Positions 17,906-26,719 of a stretch of DNA of 64,000 nucleotides are shown here, one piece after another. The position numbers were made by a program, and so were the translations under genes. The stretch spans positions 34,559 through 98,558 of the forward strand of contig NZ_JBFRXP010000011.1 in assembly GCF_041146875.1 (NCBI RefSeq), in the 5' to 3' direction. Position 1 is the first letter of the stretch; each line of letters opens with the position of its first letter. The notes under the pieces were generated by a model, which was not told the origin of the DNA, made no database searches, and was given only the letters and a program-made list of their open reading frames with translations. Origin of the DNA: Igneacidithiobacillus sp041146875. Its GTDB lineage: Bacteria; Pseudomonadota; Gammaproteobacteria; Acidithiobacillales; Acidithiobacillaceae.

Positions 17906-18865
17906 TCACTCGTTGCGCGGCCGAAAACTGCTTTCGGCAGCGAGCCTTTCCCAAAGTGCCTTTTCCGCCTCACTAATCTGTTTCGGGGCGACGATTTGCA
18001 AGACCGCGTAGAGATCTCCCGCCTTGTCGCCCTTGGGGGCGGGTAGCCCCTTAGCCCCCAGCCGCAATTTTTGCCCACTGCTACTCCCGGCTGGAACCTT
18101 CACCCGCAATTGTCCATCCAAAGTGGGTACCGACACCGAGGCGCCGAGTACGGCCTCCCAGGGGCTGATGGGCAGATCATGGTACAGATCCTTGCCCTCG
18201 GCACGGAATTGCGGATGTGGCGCATAGCGTACGCGTAGATACAAATCGCCGTTTGGTCCGCCGCCTTGCCCCGGCTGCCCTTGCCCGCTCATGCGCAGAC
18301 GCTGCCCTTCGGCGATGCCTGCTGGAATCTTTACACTCAGCTGACGTCGTTCCCGGTACATGCGTCCGTCTGGGCCATGGACCGGCACCTCCAAGGAGAT
18401 CTCCCGTTTTGCCCCATGCAAGACATCCTCTAAAGGAATCTGTATCTCGGCTTCGCTGTCCTCACCGCGCGTGCGGAATGGTGCCCCGCCATGGGCACCG
18501 CGCCGCCCGCGCTGTTGGGCAAAAAGCTCCTCGAAGAAGTCGCTGAAGCCGCCAATGTCGGGGCCGCCCGCACTACCAGCGTGGCCGCCAGCAAAGCCGC
18601 CAGCAAAATTTTCCCAGCCTGGTGGCGGGCGAAAATCCTGGCCGGCGCGCCAATTACTGCCGAGTTGGTCGTAGGCGCGACGCTTTTCCGGATCCTTGAG
18701 AACCTCGTAGGCCTCTTGCAGGTCTTTGAAACGATCCTCGGCATTGGCCTCTTTGCTAACGTCGGGATGATATTTGCGCGCCATTTTCCGATATGCGGAT
18801 TTGATTGCGCCGGCATCGGCGTCGCGCGCCACCCCCAGGATCTGGTAGTAGTCTTTGTATTCCAA
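17906..18865 (-). CDS. cbpA: DnaJ-class co-chaperone CbpA
   Basis: CbpA is a type II J-protein that stimulates DnaK and, in E. coli, binds curved DNA. The J domain (residues 1-70) has the HPD motif at 33-35. A Gly/Phe-rich linker (GGHAGSAGGPDIGGF) follows, then two C-terminal beta domains with no zinc-finger cysteines, which separates it from DnaJ. I prefer the TTG start because it gives the family N-terminus MEYKDYYQILGV and has a G-rich site five bases upstream; an ATG 18 bases further upstream is the alternative. It converges on the HDOD/GGDEF gene (3 bases between stops) and is divergent from uvrD. Confidence 0.9.
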   Translation of the reverse strand: MEYKDYYQILGVARDADAGAIKSAYRKMARKYHPDVSKEANAEDRFKDLQEAYEVLKDPEKRRAYDQLGSNWRAGQDFRPPPGWENFAGGFAGGHAGSAGGPDIGGFSDFFEELFAQQRGRRGAHGGAPFRTRGEDSEAEIQIPLEDVLHGAKREISLEVPVHGPDGRMYRERRQLSVKIPAGIAEGQRLRMSGQGQPGQGGGPNGDLYLRVRYAPHPQFRAEGKDLYHDLPISPWEAVLGASVSVPTLDGQLRVKVPAGSSSGQKLRLGAKGLPAPKGDKAGDLYAVLQIVAPKQISEAEKALWERLAAESSFRPRNE

Positions 18866-18965
18866 GGGAACCCCCCGTATCATGCCGCGATGGCAACTGA
18901 TGGACCTGATGCGACAGTGGGGGCGCAGCGGTGTTTTTTCAAGTCACCGGCGGGATGAGGCAAGC

Positions 18966-21092
18966 ATGGAGTTAAACGAACGGCAACGTGAGGCAGTATT
19001 GCTGGCACCAGGGCCGGCGCTGGTCCTGGCGGGCGCCGGTTCGGGCAAGACGCGCGTGCTCACCAGCCGCATTGCTTACTTGCTGGAAGATGGCCTGCAC
19101 CCGGGGCAGATCCTGGCTGTGACCTTCACCAACAAGGCCGCGCGCTCCATGCGCGAGCGCCTGGCGGCCATGCTCGATATGGACCTGCGCAGCCTGTGGA
19201 TGGGAACCTTTCATGGCATTGCCCATCGTCTACTGCGCATGCACCACGAGGCAGTTGGCCTGCCAGCGCAGTTTGTTGTCCTCGATGCCGATGATAGCCA
19301 GCGCTTGGTACGCCGAGCCGTACGGGAATTGCAACTGGACGAAAAACACTGGCCTGCGCGGCAGATTGCCGGTCGCATCAGCCGCTGGAAAGACGGCGGG
19401 TTGGGGCCGCAAGATCTCTCTGGTGAGCGCTCCGTGCCGCCACAGCTACTCGAGATCTATCAACGCTACGAGCTGCTACGTGAGCGCGCTGGTGCCCTGG
19501 ATTTTGCTGACCTGCTCCTCTATGCCTTGCGCCTGTGGGACGATGCGCAACTCCTGGCGCAGTATCAGGAGCGTTTTCAGCAGGTCTTGGTGGACGAATT
19601 TCAGGATACCAATGCCGTCCAATACCAATGGTTGCGACGCCTCGCCGAGACCCATAAAAACCTCTTTGTGGTTGGCGATGATGACCAATCGATTTATGCT
19701 TGGCGCGGGGCGGAAGTGGAAAATCTCTTTCGTTTTCAGCACGATTTTCCGGCAGCGCGCTTGATTCGTCTCGAACAAAATTACCGCTCCACCGCGCCGA
19801 TTTTGGCCGCCGCCAATGCCGTGATTGCCCAGAATACTGATCGTTTGGGCAAGACCCTGTGGACGGAGCGCAACGAAGGCAGTCCGGTGCAGCTCTATCG
19901 CGCGTACAACGAAGAGGATGAGGCGCGCTTTGTCGTTGCTCGCGTCGAGCACTGGGTGGTGGGCGGCGGTAAGCGTGCGGACTGCGCCATACTGTATCGT
20001 TCCAATGCCCAGTCACGGGTCTTTGAAGAGCAGCTCTTACGTGCCGGAATGCCCTACCGGGTCTACGGTGGCCTGCGCTTTTTTGAGCGCGCCGAGATCA
20101 AGGACGTGCTCGCCTATTTGCGCTTGGTCTTGCAGCGGCACGACGATGCCGCCTTCGAGCGGGTGGTCAATGTGCCGGCGCGCGGCATTGGTGCCGTCAC
20201 CATTGAGCGCCTGCGCAGCCTGGCCCGGGAGCGCGGCATCTCGCTGTGGCAGGCGGCGGGTGAGATAGTGCAGCCCAAACTCAACGGCTTTCTTACCCTC
20301 ATCGATACGCTGGCTAAAGCCTGCGCAAACCAGGAACTCGACGAGCAGGTACAGCTAGTGCTTGAGCAGATCCCCTTGCGTGACTGGCATGCGCGCGATG
20401 GTGATCGCGGTGAAGGGCGACTGGAGAACCTGGAGGAATTGATCAACGCGGCGCGCAGTTTTACGATGCAGGATAGCTCTGATAGCTTGCGCGAATTGAG
20501 TCCGATCCCCGGCGACATGCTCAGTGAATTCCTCACCCACGCCGCCCTGGAGGCGGGAGAGGGTGGCGCCGAGGCCTGGGAAGATGCGGTACAACTGATG
20601 AGCTTGCATAGTGCCAAAGGCCTGGAGTTTGCCCAGGTCTTTCTGGTGGGGTTGGAGGAGGGGCTATTCCCGCACCAACGTTGTCTGGAAGACCCCGCGG
20701 GGCTCGCCGAGGAACGCCGCCTTTGTTATGTGGGAATGACCCGCGCCAGGCAGCAGCTGGTCCTCTGCCATGCCGAGAGCCGGCGTTTGCATGGCAGCGA
20801 ACGTTTGGCGCTGGCATCACGTTTTTTGCGCGATCTGCCCACGGAGGAGATCGAAGAGTTACGCCCGCGCGCACGGATCAGTCGGCCGCTGGCGCCCGCT
20901 ATTCCGGCCGCGAGCAGTCGGCGCAGTGATTGCCCCTACCCCTTGGGCGGGCGCATTCGCCACCCCGTTTTTGGCGAAGGGACGGTGCTCGATTACGAGT
21001 CGGGTGGACGCCAGGGGCGGGTACAAATCCAGTTCAGTTCCGGTACCAAATGGCTGGCGCTGGGCATTGTGAGTCTGGAAAGACTATCCTGA
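18966..21092 (+). CDS. uvrD: ATP-dependent DNA helicase II (UvrD)
   Basis: UvrD is the SF1A 3'-5' helicase of nucleotide excision and mismatch repair. Motif I AGAGSGKT is at residues 22-29. Motif II appears as VDEFQDTN, motif III as GDDDQSIYAWRGAE, motif IV as LEQNYRST and motif VI as YVGMTRARQQL. The C-terminal 50 residues (RIRHPVFGEGTVLDYE, then IQFSSGTKWLAL) form the Tudor-like domain of UvrD, which separates it from Rep. The ATG chosen gives the family start MELNERQREAV and 708 residues; longer in-frame starts would overlap cbpA. Confidence 0.94.
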   Translation: MELNERQREAVLLAPGPALVLAGAGSGKTRVLTSRIAYLLEDGLHPGQILAVTFTNKAARSMRERLAAMLDMDLRSLWMGTFHGIAHRLLRMHHEAVGLPAQFVVLDADDSQRLVRRAVRELQLDEKHWPARQIAGRISRWKDGGLGPQDLSGERSVPPQLLEIYQRYELLRERAGALDFADLLLYALRLWDDAQLLAQYQERFQQVLVDEFQDTNAVQYQWLRRLAETHKNLFVVGDDDQSIYAWRGAEVENLFRFQHDFPAARLIRLEQNYRSTAPILAAANAVIAQNTDRLGKTLWTERNEGSPVQLYRAYNEEDEARFVVARVEHWVVGGGKRADCAILYRSNAQSRVFEEQLLRAGMPYRVYGGLRFFERAEIKDVLAYLRLVLQRHDDAAFERVVNVPARGIGAVTIERLRSLARERGISLWQAAGEIVQPKLNGFLTLIDTLAKACANQELDEQVQLVLEQIPLRDWHARDGDRGEGRLENLEELINAARSFTMQDSSDSLRELSPIPGDMLSEFLTHAALEAGEGGAEAWEDAVQLMSLHSAKGLEFAQVFLVGLEEGLFPHQRCLEDPAGLAEERRLCYVGMTRARQQLVLCHAESRRLHGSERLALASRFLRDLPTEEIEELRPRARISRPLAPAIPAASSRRSDCPYPLGGRIRHPVFGEGTVLDYESGGRQGRVQIQFSSGTKWLALGIVSLERLS

Positions 21093-21114
21093 TGGAGAAT
21101 ACGGAGGGGCACAG

Positions 21115-21489
21115 ATGAGCACAGACGCGAACAGCAAGGCATCGTGGATGGCGGTAGTCATTGTGATTCTTGCGTTGATCGTCCTCGTCGGATTTTTCTT
21201 TCTCTGGCTACAGCCTGCGGGACCTGGGGTCCAGCCAGTTGCCAAAACGGCAAGCACGGCATCGGTGTTGCAGTCGGTTAGCCCGACGAGTGGTGCGGTC
21301 TCGGTGCCTGACTTTGTGGTAGCACCAGGGATCTCGCAGGAGGGGACTCTCGAGGGCGCGATCGAGGGTCGCTGTGGCAATATTGCCTGGCAAAAGCTCG
21401 ATCCGCAGGAGCTAAAGGAATTGCGTAAGCTGTGCCCGAAGCAAGCGGCTTCAGCTGGAGTGCAGGGGCAGAAACAGTCGCACCCGTAG
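21115..21489 (+). CDS. Small single-pass membrane protein of unknown function
   Basis: I do not recognise this 124-residue protein. It has one strong membrane helix (about residues 11-32, MAVVIVILALIVLVGFFFLW), a Ser/Thr/Ala/Val-rich periplasmic stretch and a C-terminal part with two cysteines (GRCGNIAW and RKLCPKQ) that could form a disulfide. The topology is probably N-in, C-out. A GGAGGGG site precedes the ATG. It follows uvrD by 22 bases and its end overlaps the end of the convergent sensor kinase gene by 39 bases. Confidence 0.6.
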   Translation: MSTDANSKASWMAVVIVILALIVLVGFFFLWLQPAGPGVQPVAKTASTASVLQSVSPTSGAVSVPDFVVAPGISQEGTLEGAIEGRCGNIAWQKLDPQELKELRKLCPKQAASAGVQGQKQSHP

Positions 21490-22725
21490 CCCGCTATCGG
21501 CCGCATTGTTGAATTGGATGGACCCCCCAAGCCGTTGCAGGATGCGCTGCACGATGGCAATCCCCAGCCCGGTGCCGCCGCCGCGACCCGCCAAGGCAAA
21601 GGGTTTGCCGAGCATGGCCAGGTTTTCTGCAGAGATCCCTTCGCCATGATCGCGGACTTCAATGGCAACTCCGTTGTTTTCCGTCATCACCGCCAATTCG
21701 ATTGGTGCCTTGCCATGGCGGCGGGCGTTTTCTACCAGGTTCTGCAGGACGCGCCGCAGGGCCACCGGAGTGACGGAAAGGTAAAGCGATTCCTGTGCTA
21801 CTTCTTCACGCAGGAGAACATCATCGCCCTGTTGCGCGGCAAACTGCCGCAGGAAGGCGAGCAGATCGATCTCTTCCGCAAGTTCCTCGCGGCCACTGCG
21901 GGCATAGTCGAGAAACTGGTGCAGGGTCTCATCCATTTCCCACAGGTTATCAATCAGATCTTGCTGAATATCGGCCGCCTCTTTGGGGAGAAATTCGGCG
22001 AGCATACGCATGCGTGTCAGGGGTGTGCGCAAGTCGTGGGAGACACCAAGCAAGACCATCTCGCGCTCTTCCGCTAGCTCATAGCGCTCGCGCAAGGCAC
22101 TATTCAGTTCTCCAGCCAGGTGTTTGATGTCCTCTGGCCCTTCGATGGGCAATACCACCGGCCCTTCGCGACTCCGGTTGGCTTTGAGGCTGTGCACCAG
22201 GCGGCGCAGGGGGCCGGTGATTTGATGCACGATGAGGTAGGCGCCGAGTAGGGAGAGCAGCAGGATGGCGCTGAGCTTAAACCACTGCGGTGAGGGGCCC
22301 GGGGGGGGCTTGGGAATGGGCATGGCGACGGCGACATGGCTATGGGGGTCGGGATCGATCCAGAGCAGGTGATGCCGACTGTCCTCCAATACCTGAGCAT
22401 GGGGCCAACCCATGTCGTGTAGGAGTCGCTGCGCATTGCGCATGATTGGGTTGTGCGGCGGGTTCCCGCTCATCTCGTCAACGGGGTAAAAGGCAATGCC
22501 AATTTTGGCCAGGCGCGGGGCAAGCCATTCCGCCTCGCCGACATCAAGGGCGCTGCTCAAGGTCAGGATCTGCGCCCAGCTTTGTGCCAGGTGACGCGCC
22601 TGCGGGTTGCCTAGATAGATGGTGAAGTACCAATACACAGCGAACTGGCTCATCAACAACAGCGCGCCAATCAGCAAAAATATCCGCCCGAATAGGGTGT
22701 CGGACCAGAGCCTCCAGAACTTCAC
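21451..22725 (-). CDS. envZ: EnvZ-like sensor histidine kinase
   Basis: This is a membrane histidine kinase of the EnvZ type, 424 residues. Helix 1 (about residues 13-36), a periplasmic domain of about 115 residues, helix 2 (about 148-168) and a HAMP linker lead to the H box LLGVSHDLRTPLTRMRML with the phosphorylated His at residue 230. The N box (LQNLVENARRHG) and the G boxes (DHGEGIS, GGGTGLGIAIVQ) of the ATPase domain are intact. The start overlaps the stop of ompR by 4 bases. The periplasmic part is not close to E. coli EnvZ in any way I can read, so the stimulus is unknown; the neighbouring Spy-like protein hints at envelope or metal stress. Confidence 0.9.
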   Translation of the reverse strand: MKFWRLWSDTLFGRIFLLIGALLLMSQFAVYWYFTIYLGNPQARHLAQSWAQILTLSSALDVGEAEWLAPRLAKIGIAFYPVDEMSGNPPHNPIMRNAQRLLHDMGWPHAQVLEDSRHHLLWIDPDPHSHVAVAMPIPKPPPGPSPQWFKLSAILLLSLLGAYLIVHQITGPLRRLVHSLKANRSREGPVVLPIEGPEDIKHLAGELNSALRERYELAEEREMVLLGVSHDLRTPLTRMRMLAEFLPKEAADIQQDLIDNLWEMDETLHQFLDYARSGREELAEEIDLLAFLRQFAAQQGDDVLLREEVAQESLYLSVTPVALRRVLQNLVENARRHGKAPIELAVMTENNGVAIEVRDHGEGISAENLAMLGKPFALAGRGGGTGLGIAIVQRILQRLGGSIQFNNAADSGLRVRLFLPLHSS

Positions 22726-23462
22726 GCGGGTTTATCCGGACTCCCGGCATCGGGAACGAAGACGTAGCCGCGTCCCCATACCGTTTGTAGGTAGCGCGGT
22801 TTGCTCGAGTCGTCTTCGATCAGGCGGCGCAGGCGCGACACGAAGACATCAATTCCTCGCGGGCCAGGGATGTCCTCGCTATGGCCGTGAATCATGCCCA
22901 GAAGTTTGTCGCGCGACAGGGTCTGCCAGGGATGTTCGGCGAGGGCACGCAGCAATGCAAATTCGGTTTCGGTGATGTCGATTTCCTGATCGCCACGGTA
23001 CAGGCGACGGTAGTCGAGGGCGAGATGAAACGGACCAAAATCGATGGCGCCGGGGCTCGGCTCGACGGTACCGCTGTCCTGACTGCGTCGCAGGACGGCG
23101 CCGATGCGGGCAAGGAGCTCTGCAGGCTCAAAGGGCTTGGCGACATAGTCATCGGCGCCAATGGAGAGGCCCTGGATGCGATCATCCAGGTCTCCGCGGG
23201 CGGTGAGCATGATGATGGGCAGCAACGACTCCTGATCGCGCAGTCGCTCGCAGATCTGAAAACCATCCTCACCGGGCATCATTACGTCGAGGAGCAGGAG
23301 ATCGTAGCGCTCCCGCTCCAACAGCCGGTCCATCTGCGCCGCCGAAGCGGCGCCATGAACCGTGTAGCCCTGAGACTCCAGGTAACGCGTCAGAATGGTG
23401 CGCAACTTGGCGTCATCATCCACCAACAAGATGCGGGCGCTAGTACTCACGGTTTGTGCCAT
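22722..23462 (-). CDS. ompR: OmpR-family response regulator
   Basis: The receiver domain (residues 10-125) has the acidic pair DDD, the phosphoacceptor in LLLLDVMMPGEDG and the switch Lys in VAKPFEP. The C-terminal winged helix (about 145-235) resembles OmpR, including SRLRRLIEDDSSKPRYLQTVWGRGYVF. Two starts are possible: the ATG used here, whose GGGGAGG site is very close, and a GTG 12 bases later that overlaps the stop of the upstream Spy-like gene as GTGA, which would couple translation. It is encoded between the Spy-like gene and envZ in one minus-strand unit. Confidence 0.92.
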   Translation of the reverse strand: MAQTVSTSARILLVDDDAKLRTILTRYLESQGYTVHGAASAAQMDRLLERERYDLLLLDVMMPGEDGFQICERLRDQESLLPIIMLTARGDLDDRIQGLSIGADDYVAKPFEPAELLARIGAVLRRSQDSGTVEPSPGAIDFGPFHLALDYRRLYRGDQEIDITETEFALLRALAEHPWQTLSRDKLLGMIHGHSEDIPGPRGIDVFVSRLRRLIEDDSSKPRYLQTVWGRGYVFVPDAGSPDKPA

Positions 23463-23965
23463 CCTCCCCAATGCGGGCCTTTTTCCATCTTCGCATAAAT
23501 TGCCGTTACTTTCTGCCATTGCTCTGCATTCAACAGTTTGTGCACGAAAGCGACTTGTGCGATTCCGCGTTGTAGCATCGCCTGATGATCGGCCAACACA
23601 GCGGTTTCTAACGGTTTTAGCGCATTGTCCGGTTCACCGCGCAGGAGGGCAGTTTGCAGCGCGCGGTTATGACTGCGCATGGTTTCCATTTGTGACTGCC
23701 ACTGACCTTTCTGTTCCTTGCGCCAAGTCTCCAGTTGGGTCTCCAGCTGCGGGCTAAGTTTGAGCTCCACGGCGTGGCGCCAAACGATGGGCAGGAGCAT
23801 AGGCACCGGGGCGTTCTTCATCATCCACTCAGCGCGCGGGCCGCCGTGCATAGGGCCCTGCATCGGTCCGTGTGCTGGAGGTGGTGGCATGTCTGCCGCG
23901 ATGCTGGCGACGGGTGCCAGAGCCAGAGCTGACCAGGTAAAGAGCGAAAGCATGGTTTTGCGCAT
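23447..23965 (-). CDS. Spy/CpxP-like periplasmic protein
   Basis: A 172-residue exported protein. The signal peptide (MRKTMLSLFTWSALALAP, cleavage after SIAA) is followed by a Pro/His/Met-rich segment (PPPPAHGPMQGPMHGGPR) and an all-helical domain like the heavy-metal-resistor/Spy/CpxP group, with LSPQLETQLETWR in place of the LTxxQ motif. The C-terminus is again His/Trp-rich (GPHWGGWHKP). His and Met clusters suggest metal binding. Members of this group chaperone unfolded periplasmic proteins and damp envelope-stress sensors. The start has a GGAGGTG site at ideal spacing. It is the first gene of the unit with ompR and envZ, so it may modulate the kinase. Confidence 0.78.
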   Translation of the reverse strand: MRKTMLSLFTWSALALAPVASIAADMPPPPAHGPMQGPMHGGPRAEWMMKNAPVPMLLPIVWRHAVELKLSPQLETQLETWRKEQKGQWQSQMETMRSHNRALQTALLRGEPDNALKPLETAVLADHQAMLQRGIAQVAFVHKLLNAEQWQKVTAIYAKMEKGPHWGGWHKP

Positions 23966-24167
23966 AACGAGCACCTCCGAAAAATCGAGCGTAATTGCTC
24001 GAGGCTCAGAGTACGTGCGCCAGTGATACGAAAGCCAGTGAAAAATTCTTACAAAAATCAACACGTCCAGTTGCAGATGTACATAATTTATCCGTTGCCG
24101 AGTGGGTGCGCACAGCTCGGAAATCGTCGACAATACGGCAAATTTCCGCGGACGAGATGCTGCAATC
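23966..24167. promoter_or_regulatory. Divergent control region, Spy-like/ompR versus RND efflux operon
   Basis: These 202 bases separate two divergent operons and should hold both promoters. A perfect inverted repeat TCGAGC-N6-GCTCGA lies at 23985-24002, just upstream of the ribosome-binding site of the Spy-like gene, and could be an operator or a leader hairpin. An AT-rich stretch follows (24040-24090), including TTCTTACAAAAATC, loosely like an OmpR half-site. I could not fix a convincing -35/-10 pair. Confidence 0.45.
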
Positions 24168-25589
24168 ATGCGCTGGCAATGGATCTCTTTAGGCCTGTTT
24201 CTGTTGAGCGCCACCGCGCACGCGGGCGTTGGTGTGGCCTTTGACGATCCCTTTTTTACGGATAGCGGCCTGCCACAGCAACCGGGACAGGCTTGGCAGG
24301 GGGTGCCCAAGCAGTTGCCGGCCCTACCCGAGCCGCAAAGCTGGTCGGCTGCGCTCGCGGGCAAAACCTGGACTTTGCCCGAACTTAGCTCTTGGGCCTT
24401 GGCCCATAATCCGCAAACGGCGGCAGCCTGGGAGGGCTTGCGCGCGCAGGCAGCGGCCTTGGGCATGGCAGATAGCGCTTGGCTACCCTCGCTTACGCTC
24501 AGTACCAGTGCGTCGCGCCGCCAGGCGGTGTCTACGGCGGGCTTCAGTGTGCCGGCGCGCAATAGCGTGATGCCCAGCCTGAGCTTGAGTTACACCCTCT
24601 GGGACTTTGGCCTGCGCGCGGCCAAGACCGATGCCGCCCAGGCGCAGGAGTGGGTGGCGGGTTATACCCAGAACCAGACCCTGCAGACGGTCATTTTCAA
24701 CGTTACCCAGGCCTATTATAAGCTCCTCGGCAATCAGGCCCTGCTGGCCGCCGATGCCAAGACCGTGGCAGAAAACCAGAAGGCCCTGGAGGCGGCGGAG
24801 GTGTTGCATCGTGCCGGGCAAGCCACCATTGGCGACCTCTACCAGGCGCGGGCGTCCTTGGCTACGGCCCAGTCCACCTACGCTGCCCAGGAGCAGACGG
24901 TGCGCAGTAGTCAGGGTACCCTGGCCAGCGACTTGGGTCTGCCTACCAATAGTGTGATCCATATCGCGGCTTTGACCGCTGACAGTTCGTCGCCAGGTCA
25001 GCTGCGGCAGGGGGTGGATTCTCTGATGCATGCTGCGGAAAGTGCGAACCCGGCTCTGCAGCAGGCGCGCGCGCAGGTGGCCGTGGCCAACGCCAATATT
25101 CACTCTGCCCGCGCGCAAGGCTTACCTAGTTTGGGCGTGACGGGTTCTTATGGCTATCAGTTTCAGGGTGGATTTCAGCCCGGCGATACTTGGAGCGTGG
25201 GTCTGACGCTAACGGTCCCGCTCTTTACCGGCTTCAACAATCATTATGCCGTGCGCCAGGCCGAGGCCACTGCGCGGCAAGACGCGGACACGCTGGCGGC
25301 GACGCGCAACAGCACCATGGCCAGTATCTGGCAGGATTATCATGGTTTTCAGGGCGATCTGGCGGCCTATCCCGGCGCCAGTAGCAGTTTGGCCAATGCC
25401 CGTAAGGCCCGGGAAGTGGTGCTGGCGCAGTATAAGGTCGGGCAGGCGACCATTCAGGACGTGTTGCAGGCCGAATCTACCCTGGCCCAATCCCGCTATA
25501 CCCTTATCGCCAATCTCGTTAATAGCTACGTGGCCCTGGCGCAGTTGAGTCAGGCCGTGGGCATGCCCGTGGGAGCAAAACAACCTTGA
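24168..25589 (+). CDS. TolC-like outer-membrane efflux protein
   Basis: This is the outer-membrane channel of a tripartite RND system, 473 residues. A signal peptide (WISLGLFLLSATAHA) precedes two repeats of the outer-membrane efflux protein family, long Ala/Gln-rich helices with conserved segments such as LQTVIFNVTQAYYKLLGNQ and, in the second half, WSVGLTLTVPLFTGF and VLAQYKVGQATIQDVLQAE. No lipobox cysteine is present, so it resembles TolC more than OprM. I chose the ATG that puts the signal peptide at the N-terminus; a longer in-frame start exists 66 bases upstream. Its stop overlaps the next start (TTGA). Confidence 0.9.
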   Translation: MRWQWISLGLFLLSATAHAGVGVAFDDPFFTDSGLPQQPGQAWQGVPKQLPALPEPQSWSAALAGKTWTLPELSSWALAHNPQTAAAWEGLRAQAAALGMADSAWLPSLTLSTSASRRQAVSTAGFSVPARNSVMPSLSLSYTLWDFGLRAAKTDAAQAQEWVAGYTQNQTLQTVIFNVTQAYYKLLGNQALLAADAKTVAENQKALEAAEVLHRAGQATIGDLYQARASLATAQSTYAAQEQTVRSSQGTLASDLGLPTNSVIHIAALTADSSSPGQLRQGVDSLMHAAESANPALQQARAQVAVANANIHSARAQGLPSLGVTGSYGYQFQGGFQPGDTWSVGLTLTVPLFTGFNNHYAVRQAEATARQDADTLAATRNSTMASIWQDYHGFQGDLAAYPGASSSLANARKAREVVLAQYKVGQATIQDVLQAESTLAQSRYTLIANLVNSYVALAQLSQAVGMPVGAKQP

Positions 25590-26719
25590 AAGCACATCGT
25601 TGGGGCGCTATTGCCCTGTTTCTGGCCTTGCCCTTGTTTCTGTCCGCCTGCCAAAAGGCCGAGCGGAGCGGGCCAGCGCCGGTACAGGTTACCCTGGTCC
25701 AACCCAAGGCCCAGGATATGATCCATTACGAAAGCTTTTTGGGCACGGTGACGCCCTTGCAGACCGTCAATATCGTGCCGCAGACCTCGGGACAGTTGGC
25801 TAGCCTGTCCTTTACCCAGGGGGGCATGGTCCAGCAGGGGCAGACCCTGTTCACCATCAATCCGGCGCAAGCCGCCGCGACTCTGGCGCAAGCGCGGGCA
25901 AATCTAGCCTCGGCACGCGCAACGGCGCATTACAACCAGACCTTGGTTGAGCAAGACCAGCCTCTGGTTGAAAAGGATTTTATTACCAAACAGAGCTACG
26001 CGCAGGCGGTCTCCCAGGCGCAGGCGAGCCAGGCGCAAGTGGCCGCCGACGCCGCAGCTGTGCAGCAGGCACAGATCACCTTGGGCTACACCCGCATCAC
26101 CGCACCCATCAGTGGGCGCATCGGCATGGCCTTGGTCAAACCCGGCAACCTGGTGGTGGCGAACCAAACGCAACTGGCGACGATCAACCAAATCAGCCCC
26201 ATCGGCATAAACTTTCAGATCCCACAGAGTCTGCTTGGCGCTGCACGCATGGCCAAGGAACAGGCCTGGAAGCTGATGGTCGATGATGAGAAGCAGGGCA
26301 AGAGCTTGGATACGGCCATTCTGCACATCATCGACAACAGCGTCAGCGCCACGACAGCCACGGTGAGCGTGCAGGCGCAGGCCGACAACGCTGGCGCTGG
26401 CCTGTGGCCGGGAGAATTTGTCGAGGTTCGTCTGCCAGTGCAGCAGGTCAAGCAGGCTTTGACCCTGCCAGTGGCGGCGGTGCAGCAGGGTAGCAACGGC
26501 AACTTCGTGTATCAGGCACCCAAAGGCGTAGTACAGGCGACCCCCGTGCAGGTGCTCTGGGAAGATGGCCAAACGGCCGTAATTTCCGGTCTGCCGGTGG
26601 ATGCGCAGGTGATCGATCCGGTGCCGGCGCGGGTTTATGCCGGGGTTCATGTCTTTTTGCCGGGCCAGAAGGCGCCTGCTAGGACGGAGCACGGTCACCG
26701 GCATGCGGGTGGCGCATGA
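25586..26719 (+). CDS. RND efflux periplasmic adaptor lipoprotein
   Basis: This membrane-fusion protein links the RND pump to the outer-membrane channel. Translation starts at a TTG overlapping the preceding stop by 4 bases, which gives a lipoprotein signal with lipobox LFLSAC and lipidated Cys22. The biotinyl/lipoyl-like halves (VNIVPQTSGQLASLSFTQG and ITAPISGRIGMALVKPGN) flank an alpha-helical hairpin at about residues 95-160, and beta-barrel and membrane-proximal domains follow. Its 377 residues are normal. The His-rich C-terminus (EHGHRHAGGA) is unusual and may bind metal. Confidence 0.92.
   Translation: MKAHRWGAIALFLALPLFLSACQKAERSGPAPVQVTLVQPKAQDMIHYESFLGTVTPLQTVNIVPQTSGQLASLSFTQGGMVQQGQTLFTINPAQAAATLAQARANLASARATAHYNQTLVEQDQPLVEKDFITKQSYAQAVSQAQASQAQVAADAAAVQQAQITLGYTRITAPISGRIGMALVKPGNLVVANQTQLATINQISPIGINFQIPQSLLGAARMAKEQAWKLMVDDEKQGKSLDTAILHIIDNSVSATTATVSVQAQADNAGAGLWPGEFVEVRLPVQQVKQALTLPVAAVQQGSNGNFVYQAPKGVVQATPVQVLWEDGQTAVISGLPVDAQVIDPVPARVYAGVHVFLPGQKAPARTEHGHRHAGGA

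Noticed and set aside
18855..18965. A longer N-terminus for uvrD reaching into the cbpA start
   Set aside because: The added residues are unlike any UvrD, and the ATG at 18966 gives the conserved family start.
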